From contig NZ_BPMK01000015.1 of the NCBI RefSeq assembly GCF_019656455.1, positions 1 to 64,000 of the forward strand: a DNA stretch of 64,000 nucleotides, in the 5' to 3' direction. Under the pieces are notes generated by a model, which saw only the letters and a program-made list of their open reading frames with translations, was not told the origin of the DNA and searched no databases. Made by a program: the position numbers and the translations under genes. The first letter of the stretch is position 1, and each line of letters opens with the position of its first letter. Shown piece after piece: positions 1-7,040 of this stretch. Origin of the DNA: Noviherbaspirillum aridicola (lineage in GTDB: Bacteria; Pseudomonadota; Gammaproteobacteria; Burkholderiales; Burkholderiaceae_D).

Positions 1-163
1 TCAGGCCGGTGCCGGTGGCCTTCTTGTATTCCTCGGCCCACTTCGCATAGATCGGGTACGGGAAGGTCGCGCCGGCGCCGGTGATGTCGGCGGCGATCGC
101 GTTGTTGATGAAGCTTGCTCCGGCGGCGATGGCCATCGTGGCAAAGAATTTGTTCAGTCGCAT
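1..163 (-). CDS. pstS: Phosphate ABC transporter substrate-binding protein PstS (5' end only, runs off the window)
   Basis: Only the first 54 codons are present. The gene is on the minus strand and starts at an ATG whose complement lies at 161-163. The N-terminus has a short basic stretch and a hydrophobic core ending in an Ala-rich cleavage region (signal peptide about residues 1-24). The mature start ITGAGATFPYPIYAKW is the PstS signature. PstS is the periplasmic high-affinity phosphate receptor of PstSCAB. A terminator for the upstream pal gene lies before it, so it should have its own promoter. A purine-rich GGAGTG ribosome-binding site precedes the start. Confidence 0.9.
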   Translation of the reverse strand, partial: MRLNKFFATMAIAAGASFINNAIAADITGAGATFPYPIYAKWAEEYKKATGTGL

Positions 164-203
164 TTTCACTCCAGCAGGGTCAAGAAAAGAGTGAGCGAAC
201 TGT

Positions 204-232
204 AATGCCCGATTGTTACGTGCGCATGACGC
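204..232 (-). promoter_or_regulatory. Possible PhoB box upstream of pstS
   Basis: Read on the minus strand there are three 7-base units at exactly 11-base spacing: GCGTCAT, ACGTAAC and GGGCATT. Pho boxes are direct repeats of CTGTCAT-like units with 11-base periodicity, and pstS is the archetypal PhoB target. The match to consensus is partial, so the call rests mainly on periodicity and location, about 40-70 bases before the pstS start. Confidence 0.35.
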
Positions 233-250
233 CTGGAACAGGCGGCAAAC

Positions 251-278
251 AAAAAAGGCCTGCGAAAACGCAGGCCTT
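251..278 (-). terminator. Rho-independent terminator of pal
   Basis: A perfect 10-bp stem (AAGGCCTGCG / CGCAGGCCTT) with a 4-base loop is followed on the minus strand by a run of six U. It lies 26 bases past the pal stop and separates pal from pstS. Confidence 0.9.
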
Positions 279-303
279 GCAGGAACGCTCAGACGCCCGT
301 CGG

Positions 304-816
304 TCAATAGGCGATATCGGCGCGGCGGTTCTCGGCCCAGGAAGCCTCGTCGTGGCCGGTGGCCTTCGGCTTTTCCTTGCCGAAGGACACGGCTTCCATC
401 TGCGACTCCGCGACGCCCATCAGCGCCAGCGACTTGCGCACCGCTTCGGCACGCTTCTGGCCGAGCGCCAGGTTGTACTCGCTGCCGCCGCGCTCGTCGG
501 TGTTGCCCTGGATGACGATCTTGCGGCCCTTGTTGGCATTCAGGTACTTGGCGTGGTTATCCACGACCGGACGGCCATCCTCGCGGACGACATAGCTGTC
601 GTAGTCGAAATAGACGCTGCGCTTGGCCAGCGCGCCCTTCGGATCGTTCAGCGGATCGGAAGCGACGTTGAGCGGGGCGACGGAACGGGAATCGGCGGTC
701 GCGGAAGCCGCGGCGGCGCCGGCATTGGCATCCTTGGTTTCGCTCAGCGGGGTGGAAGAACAGGCAGACAGCAGAATTGCCCCGGCGGCGACGCCGGTCA
801 ACAACAGAGAACGCAT
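304..816 (-). CDS. pal: Peptidoglycan-associated (Pal/OmpA-type) lipoprotein
   Basis: A 170-residue lipoprotein. The signal peptide ends in a lipobox LLSAC (Cys about residue 19). An Ala/Ser-rich linker follows, then an OmpA C-terminal domain (about 65-170) with YFDYDSYVV, the GNTDERG motif and a terminal NRRAD, which bind diaminopimelate in peptidoglycan. Pal anchors the outer membrane to the cell wall with the Tol complex. I chose the ATG at 816 because it opens the signal peptide and has AAGGA upstream; the longer frame to 921 has no signal sequence. Unusually, no tolQRAB genes are adjacent. The gene stands alone with its own terminator, so it may be a second Pal-family protein rather than the Tol-Pal one. 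Confidence 0.88.
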   Translation of the reverse strand: MRSLLLTGVAAGAILLSACSSTPLSETKDANAGAAAASATADSRSVAPLNVASDPLNDPKGALAKRSVYFDYDSYVVREDGRPVVDNHAKYLNANKGRKIVIQGNTDERGGSEYNLALGQKRAEAVRKSLALMGVAESQMEAVSFGKEKPKATGHDEASWAENRRADIAY

Positions 817-1003
817 GGTTTTTTTCCTTGAGACAGTACGAAGATGAAGGCAAGGCGGGCGAATCATCCAGCCCCGACGGTGCCAACAGGCAATGATGAC
901 GCGAATGGCCGGCTCATGCAAGATTTTGCACGCCTCGCGTTGACAATCCGTCCACTCGCGCCATGCGTGGCCATCGCCGTGGCAGAACCGGATCAGCGTC
1001 TTT

Positions 1004-1014
1004 CATATAATATG
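1004..1014 (+). promoter_or_regulatory. AT-rich palindrome just upstream of the ArsR-type regulator gene
   Basis: CATATAATATG is an 11-base palindrome in an AT-rich island inside very GC-rich DNA, ending 11 bases before the regulator's first ATG. ArsR-family repressors of the BigR/SqrR type bind AT-rich inverted repeats, so autoregulation is likely. This is inference from position and composition. Confidence 0.45.
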
Positions 1015-1024
1015 TTTTGATTAA

Positions 1025-1390
1025 ATGATTCGCGCCGCGACACCCGAGAACATGCCATCCACCGAATTCGATATCTCCGACCTGCAGCAAGCCGCCGGCA
1101 AGGCGAGTGGCTTGCTGAAAGTCCTGGCGAACCCGGACCGCCTGATGCTGCTGTGCCAGATGACGCAGGGCGAATTTTCCGTCGCCGAACTCGAGGCGCT
1201 GACCGGGATCCGGCAGCCCACACTTTCGCAACAGCTGACCGTCCTCCGTGAGGAAGAAATGGTCCATACGCGGCGGGAAGGCAAGCAGATCTTCTACAGC
1301 ATCGCCAGCAAGGAAGCGATGGCGGTCATGCAGGTGCTCTACGAGCTGTATTGCGGCGGCAAGGGAAGCCGCAAGGGGCGCGCGAAGTAG
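1025..1390 (+). CDS. BigR/SqrR-type ArsR-family repressor, persulfide/sulfide responsive
   Basis: A 121-residue winged-helix repressor. The DNA-recognition helix lies around residues 55-75 (VAELEALTGIRQPTLSQQL). Two cysteines, Cys44 in LLCQM and Cys110 in LYELYC, are 66 residues apart, as in the BigR/SqrR family, where they form a tetrasulfide or disulfide switch on exposure to reactive sulfur. The metal-binding ELCVCDL motif of ArsR/SmtB is absent. Its neighbours are a sulfur-transport and persulfide-oxidation operon, which fits. No good ribosome-binding site precedes the ATG at 1025. An internal ATG at 1052, preceded by CGAG, is an alternative start that keeps both cysteines. Confidence 0.85.
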   Translation: MIRAATPENMPSTEFDISDLQQAAGKASGLLKVLANPDRLMLLCQMTQGEFSVAELEALTGIRQPTLSQQLTVLREEEMVHTRREGKQIFYSIASKEAMAVMQVLYELYCGGKGSRKGRAK

Positions 1391-1408
1391 GGTCTGCCGG
1401 CGCCCCTT

Positions 1409-1433
1409 CGTCAGGCGGCGCCGGCGCCTGACG
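1409..1433. terminator. Bidirectional hairpin between two convergent genes
   Basis: CGTCAGGCG pairs with CGCCTGACG around a 7-base loop. It lies between the convergent regulator gene and DUF2892 gene. There is no clear U tract, so termination is plausible but not certain. Confidence 0.4.
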
Positions 1434-1456
1434 ATCGGGAAAGCATCCGCTTTCGC

Positions 1457-1645
1457 TCACTTCCTCTCGCAAGTCCGCAAGCCGAACGGCAGATACGCCG
1501 GGCAAAACCGGAACACCCCGGTCAGCAAGGGAACGACTCCCAGCCACCCCCATGCGCCGATCTGCCCCGACAAAGCGGCGAGGATCAGGCCCGCGCCCAG
1601 CACGATCCGCAACACGCGGTCGACACCACCCACATTGGCTTTCAT
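1457..1645 (-). CDS. DUF2892 (YgaP-like) inner-membrane protein
   Basis: A 62-residue protein with the DUF2892 pattern: an N-terminal VGGVDRVLRIVLG, two hydrophobic segments (about 13-30 and 33-48) and a C-terminal FRFCPAYLPFG..TC. This domain forms the membrane part of the YgaP rhodanese and often occurs alone beside sulfide-detoxification genes. The ATG at 1645 is chosen because it opens the conserved domain; a longer upstream frame lacks conserved sequence. It is divergent from the YeeE-like gene at 1864 and shares the AT-rich control region around 1719-1750. Confidence 0.8.
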   Translation of the reverse strand: MKANVGGVDRVLRIVLGAGLILAALSGQIGAWGWLGVVPLLTGVFRFCPAYLPFGLRTCERK

Positions 1646-1718
1646 ATCTTTTCTCCACAAGCGTGACGCCGGCGTTGCATGTATCCGTCCGGCCCCCGGC
1701 GCTTCAGCCAAACGATCT

Positions 1719-1750
1719 ATTGATTTATATATTCAATGCTTATATATTGT
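1719..1750. promoter_or_regulatory. AT-rich inverted/direct repeat between DUF2892 and the sulfur transporter operon
   Basis: The region contains ATTGA...TCAAT (1719-1737) flanking an AT core, and TATATATT occurs twice (1725-1732 and 1741-1748). It is the only AT-rich stretch for several hundred bases and sits between divergent genes. It is a likely binding site for the adjacent BigR-like repressor and a likely location of both promoters. Confidence 0.5.
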
Positions 1751-1863
1751 AAGCGTTGCCGGGATCCGGGGCGCCGCGTTCTCGCCGGCGCGAGGAGCAA
1801 CGGATTCTTATCGTATCGACGCGCCGGGGACGAAAGCGGCGCAAGCCATCGGGGAGGCCGGAC

Positions 1864-2304
1864 ATGACCATCGACTGGACACACTTCACGCCATGGACCT
1901 CGCTCGCGGGAGGCCTGATGATCGGCCTCGCGGCGGCGATGTTCCTGCTCTTTAACGGACGCATCGCGGGCATCAGCGGCGTGATCGGCGGACTGTTGCG
2001 GCCCGCCGCCGGCGATGTCGGCTGGCGCCTGGCCTTCCTGGGCGGCCTGGTTGCGGCACCCCTTTTCTTTGCGCTGCTTGCGCCACTGCCGGATGCGCGG
2101 GTCGATGCGGACACGGCGACACTCGTCGTCGCCGGCCTGCTGGTCGGCATCGGGACCCGCTACGGATCGGGCTGCACCAGCGGCCACGGCGTCTGCGGGC
2201 TCTCCCGCCGCTCTCCGCGCTCGCTGGCCGCCACCGCCGCCTTCATGTCCGCGGGTTTCGTGACGGTCTATGTCACGCGCCACCTTCTTGCACAAGCCGG
2301 ATAA
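1864..2304 (+). CDS. YeeE/YedE-family sulfur transporter, N-half (PmpA-like)
   Basis: A 146-residue membrane protein with about four hydrophobic segments. It has the family signature [12 protein letters not shown] with Cys104 and Cys111. In full-length YeeE (TsuA) such cysteines line the thiosulfate path. Full-length members are about twice this long; here the function is split over this gene and the next. A strong GGGGAGG site lies 7 bases before the ATG at 1864, which decides the start over an upstream in-frame codon. The layout (ArsR regulator, two DUF395 genes, TauE-like gene, beta-lactamase-like gene) matches the pigS-pmpABC-blhA arrangement known in Serratia. The substrate is probably thiosulfate or polysulfide, by inference. 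Confidence 0.85.
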   Translation: MTIDWTHFTPWTSLAGGLMIGLAAAMFLLFNGRIAGISGVIGGLLRPAAGDVGWRLAFLGGLVAAPLFFALLAPLPDARVDADTATLVVAGLLVGIGTRYGSGCTSGHGVCGLSRRSPRSLAATAAFMSAGFVTVYVTRHLLAQAG

Positions 2305-2314
2305 GGGGCCGCGC

Positions 2315-2752
2315 ATGCACATCCTGATGTCTTTTGCCGCCGGACTGGTTTTCGGGCTCGGCCTGATCCTGTCGGGAATGACCGATCCGGCCAAGGTGAT
2401 CGGATTTCTCGACCTCGCCGGCGAGTGGGATCCATCGCTTGCCTTCGTCATGGGCGGCGCGGTCCTGGTCGGCGCCTTCGCATTCCATCGCGCCGGCCGC
2501 CTCACCCGCGCATGGCTGGGCGATGCCTTCCGCATGCCGGGCGCGACCAGGATCGACCGTCGCCTCGTACTCGGAAGCCTGACCTTCGGCGTCGGCTGGG
2601 GCCTGGCCGGCTACTGTCCCGGTCCGGCGCTCGTATCCGTGTCGCTGGGGGGAAAGCCACTGATCTTCCTTGCCGCGATGCTGGCGGGGATGCTGATTCA
2701 CGACATCCAGGACAGGCTGGTCTCGGCCCGTTCACGCAGCATCAGCGGGTAA
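2315..2752 (+). CDS. YeeE/YedE-family (DUF6691) sulfur transporter, second half (PmpB-like)
   Basis: A 145-residue membrane protein and partner of the preceding gene, which ends 10 bases upstream. It starts with GLVFGLGLILSGMTDPAKV and carries GLAGYCPGPALVS with Cys101, matching the second half of fused YeeE transporters. About four membrane segments are visible. The two halves are likely to assemble into one transporter. The start is ATG 2315, the first codon of the conserved region. Confidence 0.85.
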   Translation: MHILMSFAAGLVFGLGLILSGMTDPAKVIGFLDLAGEWDPSLAFVMGGAVLVGAFAFHRAGRLTRAWLGDAFRMPGATRIDRRLVLGSLTFGVGWGLAGYCPGPALVSVSLGGKPLIFLAAMLAGMLIHDIQDRLVSARSRSISG

Positions 2753-2770
2753 TCGGGAAGGAGCGGATCG

Positions 2771-3595
2771 ATGTCCACCATGCTTGCACTCGGCGCCACG
2801 GTCGGCCTGATCATGGCGCTCACGGGCGCCGGCGGCGGAATTCTTGCGGTGCCGCTGCTGGTCTTCGGCACCGGGCTCGCCATGCCGGCCGCGGCGCCGG
2901 TGGCGCTGCTCGCGGTGGGCCTGGCGGCGGCGCTTGGCGCTGTCCTCGGCCTCGGAGCGGGCATCGTGCGCTACCGCGCCGCCTTTCTGATCGCCGCCGC
3001 GGGTGCGGCATGCGCACCGCTCGGCGTGTGGCTTGCGGGCCGCGTGGACGGGACCTGGCTCGGGTTTCTGTTTGCGTTCGTGCTGTTCTTCGTCGCGTTA
3101 CGCGCGTGGCGCCAGGCGTCGGCCTCGCCGGACCGGGAACCGCGGGCCGGTGCCGGCGCGCCGCCATGCGTGACAAGCGCCGCCACAGGACGTTTCCTCT
3201 GGTCGATGCGCTGCACCCGCGCGCTCGCCGGCGCGGGCTCTCTCGCGGGCCTGCTTTCCGGTCTCCTCGGTGTCGGCGGCGGCTTCGTCGTCGTGCCCGC
3301 GATGGGCCGGTACACCAGCCTTGCCATGGAATCCATCGTGGCCACATCGCTCGCCGTGATCGCGCTGGTATCCGTCAGCGGCGTGGCCTCCAGCATGGTC
3401 GCCGGCAGACTGGACTGGGGGGTCGCCCTGCCCTTCTCCGCCGGCGCGCTGGCAGGCATGCTCGCCGGGCGCCGCGCGGCCGCTCGCCTGGCCGGAGCAT
3501 GGCTGCAGAAGGGTTTCGCCGCGGTGTCGGCGGTGGTGGCTGCCCGCATGCTGTTCGATGCATTCGCCTGGCGCGTGTCCAATTTTCCGACCTGA
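2771..3595 (+). CDS. TauE/SafE-family membrane permease (PmpC-like)
   Basis: A 274-residue integral membrane protein with two repeats of the TauE/SafE domain. The repeats begin with GLIMALTGAGGGILAVPLL (about residues 12-30) and SGLLGVGGGFVVVPAM (about 163-180). There are roughly eight membrane segments and a basic, Arg/Pro-rich cytoplasmic loop around 118-140. The family exports or imports sulfur oxyanions and organosulfonates. In this operon it may export sulfite or thiosulfate made by the downstream persulfide dioxygenase. The ATG at 2771 has GGAAGGAG close upstream. Confidence 0.88.
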   Translation: MSTMLALGATVGLIMALTGAGGGILAVPLLVFGTGLAMPAAAPVALLAVGLAAALGAVLGLGAGIVRYRAAFLIAAAGAACAPLGVWLAGRVDGTWLGFLFAFVLFFVALRAWRQASASPDREPRAGAGAPPCVTSAATGRFLWSMRCTRALAGAGSLAGLLSGLLGVGGGFVVVPAMGRYTSLAMESIVATSLAVIALVSVSGVASSMVAGRLDWGVALPFSAGALAGMLAGRRAAARLAGAWLQKGFAAVSAVVAARMLFDAFAWRVSNFPT

Positions 3596-3610
3596 CCTGA
3601 AGGAGCAAAC

Positions 3611-4303
3611 ATGCAACCGATCCAGCTTTTCGACCCGGAGTCGTCAACCTGCACCTACATCCTGCGCGCCGCGCGCGGCAACGAAGCGGTGATCATCGAC
3701 CCCGTCGACCGGCAGTGGGAGCGCGACCTGCAGCAATTGCAGCGCCTCGGACTGACGCTCGTGGCGATACTGGAAACCCATGCACATGCCGATCACATCA
3801 CCTCGGCCGGACAACTGCGGCAGGTCACCGGCGCGCGCGCGGCCGCGCCGGCCGCCTGCGGGATTGCGCCGGCCGACCTTCAGCTGCAGGACGGGGATGT
3901 GATTCGCTTCGGCGACGGCGAAGAAATCAGGGTGCTGCATACGCCCGGACATACCGCCGGGAGCATGTCCTATGTCTGGCGCGGCAATGCATTCACCGGC
4001 GATGCGCTGCTGATCGACGGCTGCGGACGCACCGACTTCCAGGGCGGCAGTGCCGAGGCATTGTACGACAGCGTGACCGGCAAGCTTTTCACGCTGCCGC
4101 CCGAGACCCTTGTCTGGCCGGCCCACGACTACAAGGGACGCGCAGCCTCGACCATCGGCTGGGAGCGTGAGCACAATAGCCGCCTGGCCCACCGGGACCG
4201 CGCGGATTTTGTCGACCTGATGGGCCGGCTTGACCTGCCGAAGCCCAGGCTGCTGGAGGTGGCCGTGCCGGCCAACCGGAATCTCGGCCTTCCTCAGGGC
4301 TGA
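3611..4303 (+). CDS. Persulfide dioxygenase (ETHE1/Blh-type metallo-beta-lactamase fold)
   Basis: A 230-residue enzyme expected to oxidise glutathione persulfide to glutathione plus sulfite. The motif THAHADH (His57, His59, Asp61, His62) with His113, Asp131 and His172 gives the mononuclear iron site typed by ETHE1. GRTDFQGG (about 139-146) is characteristic of persulfide dioxygenases and separates them from glyoxalase II. Unlike CstB or rhodanese fusions there is no extra C-terminal domain. It is the last gene of the sulfur operon, 15 bases after the TauE gene, with AAGGAG before the ATG. Confidence 0.9.
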   Translation: MQPIQLFDPESSTCTYILRAARGNEAVIIDPVDRQWERDLQQLQRLGLTLVAILETHAHADHITSAGQLRQVTGARAAAPAACGIAPADLQLQDGDVIRFGDGEEIRVLHTPGHTAGSMSYVWRGNAFTGDALLIDGCGRTDFQGGSAEALYDSVTGKLFTLPPETLVWPAHDYKGRAASTIGWEREHNSRLAHRDRADFVDLMGRLDLPKPRLLEVAVPANRNLGLPQG

Positions 4304-4322
4304 GCAGGGCTGAGCGCGCCGC

Positions 4323-6956
4323 TCACACGCGATGCGTGAACATCGGCTGCGACACCGAGGGCGGCAGCGGACGCGATATGTAGAAACCCTGCGCCTCGTC
4401 GCAGCGCAGGGCCTTCAGCGTCTGCAGCTGCTCGCGCGACTCCACCCCTTCGGCGACCACCCTCATGCCGAGCGCATGGGCCATGGTGATGATGGCGGTG
4501 AAAAGCACCCTGCCCTCGTTCGACCGGTTCAGCTCGCGGGTGAAGGCCCGGTCGACCTTGAGCACATCGAATTCGAGCCGCTGCAGCTGCGCCAGCGACG
4601 AATAGCCGGTGCCGAAGTCGTCCACCAGCAGCGCGATCCCCATCTTCTGCAGCGCATGCATGGCGTGGATGACTTCTTCGCCGCCATCAATCACCGACGC
4701 CTCGGTGATCTCCAGCTCGACGAGGTGGGGCGGCACGCCGTGGCGGTCGATGGCTTCCTTCAGCACGCGCAGGATTCTGCTGTCGCGGAAGTGCTTGCCC
4801 GAGACATTGATCGAAACCGGCACCACCGCCTGCCCGGTGGTGGCCCAGAACGCGAGCTGGGCGCAGACCTTGTCGAGGACGAGTTCCCCCAGCTCGACGA
4901 TCAGGTCCCTTTCCTCGGCAAGAGGAATGAACTCGTCCGGGCCGACGATGCCCCGGGTGGGATGCGCCCACCGGACGAGCGCCTCGAAACTGCAGGTCGT
5001 ACCCGTCGCGACCTCCACCCGCGGCTGATAGTAGACGACGAACTGGTCATGCTCGATCGCGTGAACGAGTTCGAGTTCGCGGCGGTGCCTGTCGCGGATC
5101 GCGTCGGAGAAGCGCTGGTCGAAGAAGCGGTAACCGTTCTTGCCGCTGGTCTTGGCCATGTACATCGCCGCGTCCGCCGCCGCAAGCAGCGTTTCCGCGT
5201 CCCCGCCATCCTGCGGGTACATGCTGATGCCGATCGAGGCGCCGATGGTGCGCGAGCCCTTGATGGTCCTGAACGGCCGCCTGAAGGCGTCGAGCGCACG
5301 TTCGGCGACGGCGGCCGCTTCGGCGGGGCCGCCTATCCTCTCGAGCAGGACGAGGAACTCGTCGCCCCCTATCCTCGCGACCGGGTCGCGCGGGCGAACC
5401 GCATCCCTCAGGCGCCGGGCCACGTGGCGCAGCATGTCGTCTCCCGCGTCATGACCCATGGTGTCGTTGACGGCCTTGAAACCGTCGAGGTCGATGAACA
5501 GCAACGCCAGGCGCAGGCCGTGTGATGCGCAGTCCTCCGCCGCCTGCGGCAGGTAGGTATTGGCCCAATGGCGGTTGTGCAGGCCGGTGAGCACGTCCTC
5601 GTTGCCGCGCCGCTCAAGTTCCTGCAGGTGTAGCCGGGCATCGGTGACGTCGCGCATCGTGACCGCGAGGTCGCCGTCGGGCCGCACCACCCGCAAGTGG
5701 AACCACCGCTTCGCGCGCAGTCCGAGCTGCGAGGTATCGAGGTCTTCCTCGTACAGGCCGCGCTCATGCGCCGTCGTCAGCAGGGCCGTGAGCTGTTGCG
5801 CCGCGCGGGTGTGAAACAGGTCGCCGATATGGAAGCCGACGAGTTCCTCGCGGCGCAAGCCCAGCATGTCGGCGGCGCGCGCGTTGCAGTCCTCGATGCG
5901 GAAATCGCTCTGGCCGCCGGCATGCACCCGGGGACGGGCGATGAAGAAGCCGTCGGCTCCGCTTTCGGTAGCGGTGCGATAGGTGGCGCGCACCCGGTCC
6001 AGTTCGCGCTTGCGCGTATGCAGCCGCCTGCTGGCGATGCCGCCGCCGATGCCGAGCAGCATGAACGCCGCCGTCAGCGCGATCGCATTGTTGATGGCAG
6101 CGCGACGATAAGAGACGAAGCCGGCGAGCGCGGTCTCGCGGTCGAGACCCGCGACGATCGTCATGTCATAGCCGGCGGTCCGCTGCCAGCTGACGAAACG
6201 GGCACGGCCATCGGAAAACCAGCCGCCGCTTTCGACCGCGGATCCGCTGTTCTCGGAGAAGACGCGCACCGGACCGACCAGGGGCCTGTCTTCGGGAAGG
6301 AATACCTTGTCGCCGACCCGGGCGAGCCGGGTCTCGTTATCCGGCCCAAGGATGCCGAGAAACCCGTATTTTCCGAGAGCGACGTCGTCGTAGCCGGCCA
6401 TGAAGTATTCCGGTTTCGCCGACAGCAGCACGACGCCCGCGAAGCGCCCGTCGGGGTCCGCGAGGCGCCGGCTGAAGGGAATCACGTGCTGGCCCGAAAA
6501 ATGTCCTTCCGTCGCCAGGCCGACGAACAGTCCGCGACCGCCGGGACTCTCCGCGTGGACACGAAAGAACGGCTCGGTGCGGACATTGGCATCGCGCGGA
6601 TCGGGAATGGTGCTGGTCAGGAGGCGGCCGTTGCGGCCGACGATGGTGCCGTAGAACGCCGCTTCATGCCCGCGGCCGGCCTCGAGCCCGAAACGCTCGA
6701 GCCTGAACTCCGCCGGCGACGATTCCCATCCATGCTTGATGTAGAGGGTCATCTGATCCAGCGCCTCGAGCGAGCGGTAGAGCTGGCCGGCGTAAGACCG
6801 GGCATGCAGGGCGACTTCCTGCAGCGCCACCCCGCGCGCGCGCTTCTCTTCGTCCTGCAGGTGCACTTGCAGCAGTCCCCACAGCAGGAGGCTCAGCACA
6901 AGTGCCAGCACAGGCCAGGCCAGATACGGCGTCCATGATTTCCACGCGTAACGCAT
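4323..6956 (-). CDS. Membrane GGDEF-EAL protein with extracytoplasmic dCache and PAS sensor
   Basis: An 877-residue cyclic-di-GMP enzyme. Domain order: membrane segment about 10-32, periplasmic dCache-type sensor about 45-285, second membrane segment about 287-308, PAS about 325-435, GGDEF about 445-610, EAL about 625-870. The GGDEF active site is intact (RIGGDEF, about residue 525). The EAL catalytic elements also look intact (EALVRW, NVSG, EITE, DDFGTGYSS, KVDR, EGVE). Both synthesis and hydrolysis are therefore possible. An RXXD inhibitory site (RDPV upstream of RIGGDEF) is not obvious. It lies 84 bases downstream of ftsH and may be transcribed with it. The ligand is unknown. Confidence 0.9.
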   Translation of the reverse strand: MRYAWKSWTPYLAWPVLALVLSLLLWGLLQVHLQDEEKRARGVALQEVALHARSYAGQLYRSLEALDQMTLYIKHGWESSPAEFRLERFGLEAGRGHEAAFYGTIVGRNGRLLTSTIPDPRDANVRTEPFFRVHAESPGGRGLFVGLATEGHFSGQHVIPFSRRLADPDGRFAGVVLLSAKPEYFMAGYDDVALGKYGFLGILGPDNETRLARVGDKVFLPEDRPLVGPVRVFSENSGSAVESGGWFSDGRARFVSWQRTAGYDMTIVAGLDRETALAGFVSYRRAAINNAIALTAAFMLLGIGGGIASRRLHTRKRELDRVRATYRTATESGADGFFIARPRVHAGGQSDFRIEDCNARAADMLGLRREELVGFHIGDLFHTRAAQQLTALLTTAHERGLYEEDLDTSQLGLRAKRWFHLRVVRPDGDLAVTMRDVTDARLHLQELERRGNEDVLTGLHNRHWANTYLPQAAEDCASHGLRLALLFIDLDGFKAVNDTMGHDAGDDMLRHVARRLRDAVRPRDPVARIGGDEFLVLLERIGGPAEAAAVAERALDAFRRPFRTIKGSRTIGASIGISMYPQDGGDAETLLAAADAAMYMAKTSGKNGYRFFDQRFSDAIRDRHRRELELVHAIEHDQFVVYYQPRVEVATGTTCSFEALVRWAHPTRGIVGPDEFIPLAEERDLIVELGELVLDKVCAQLAFWATTGQAVVPVSINVSGKHFRDSRILRVLKEAIDRHGVPPHLVELEITEASVIDGGEEVIHAMHALQKMGIALLVDDFGTGYSSLAQLQRLEFDVLKVDRAFTRELNRSNEGRVLFTAIITMAHALGMRVVAEGVESREQLQTLKALRCDEAQGFYISRPLPPSVSQPMFTHRV

Positions 6957-7040
6957 GCTTCGGATGTTCCGGTGTCGGATAGAGCATTGACACCGGCATC
7001 GCCGCGAAGTTGAACGCCGGCCGCGCGTCCCTGTCGGGCG

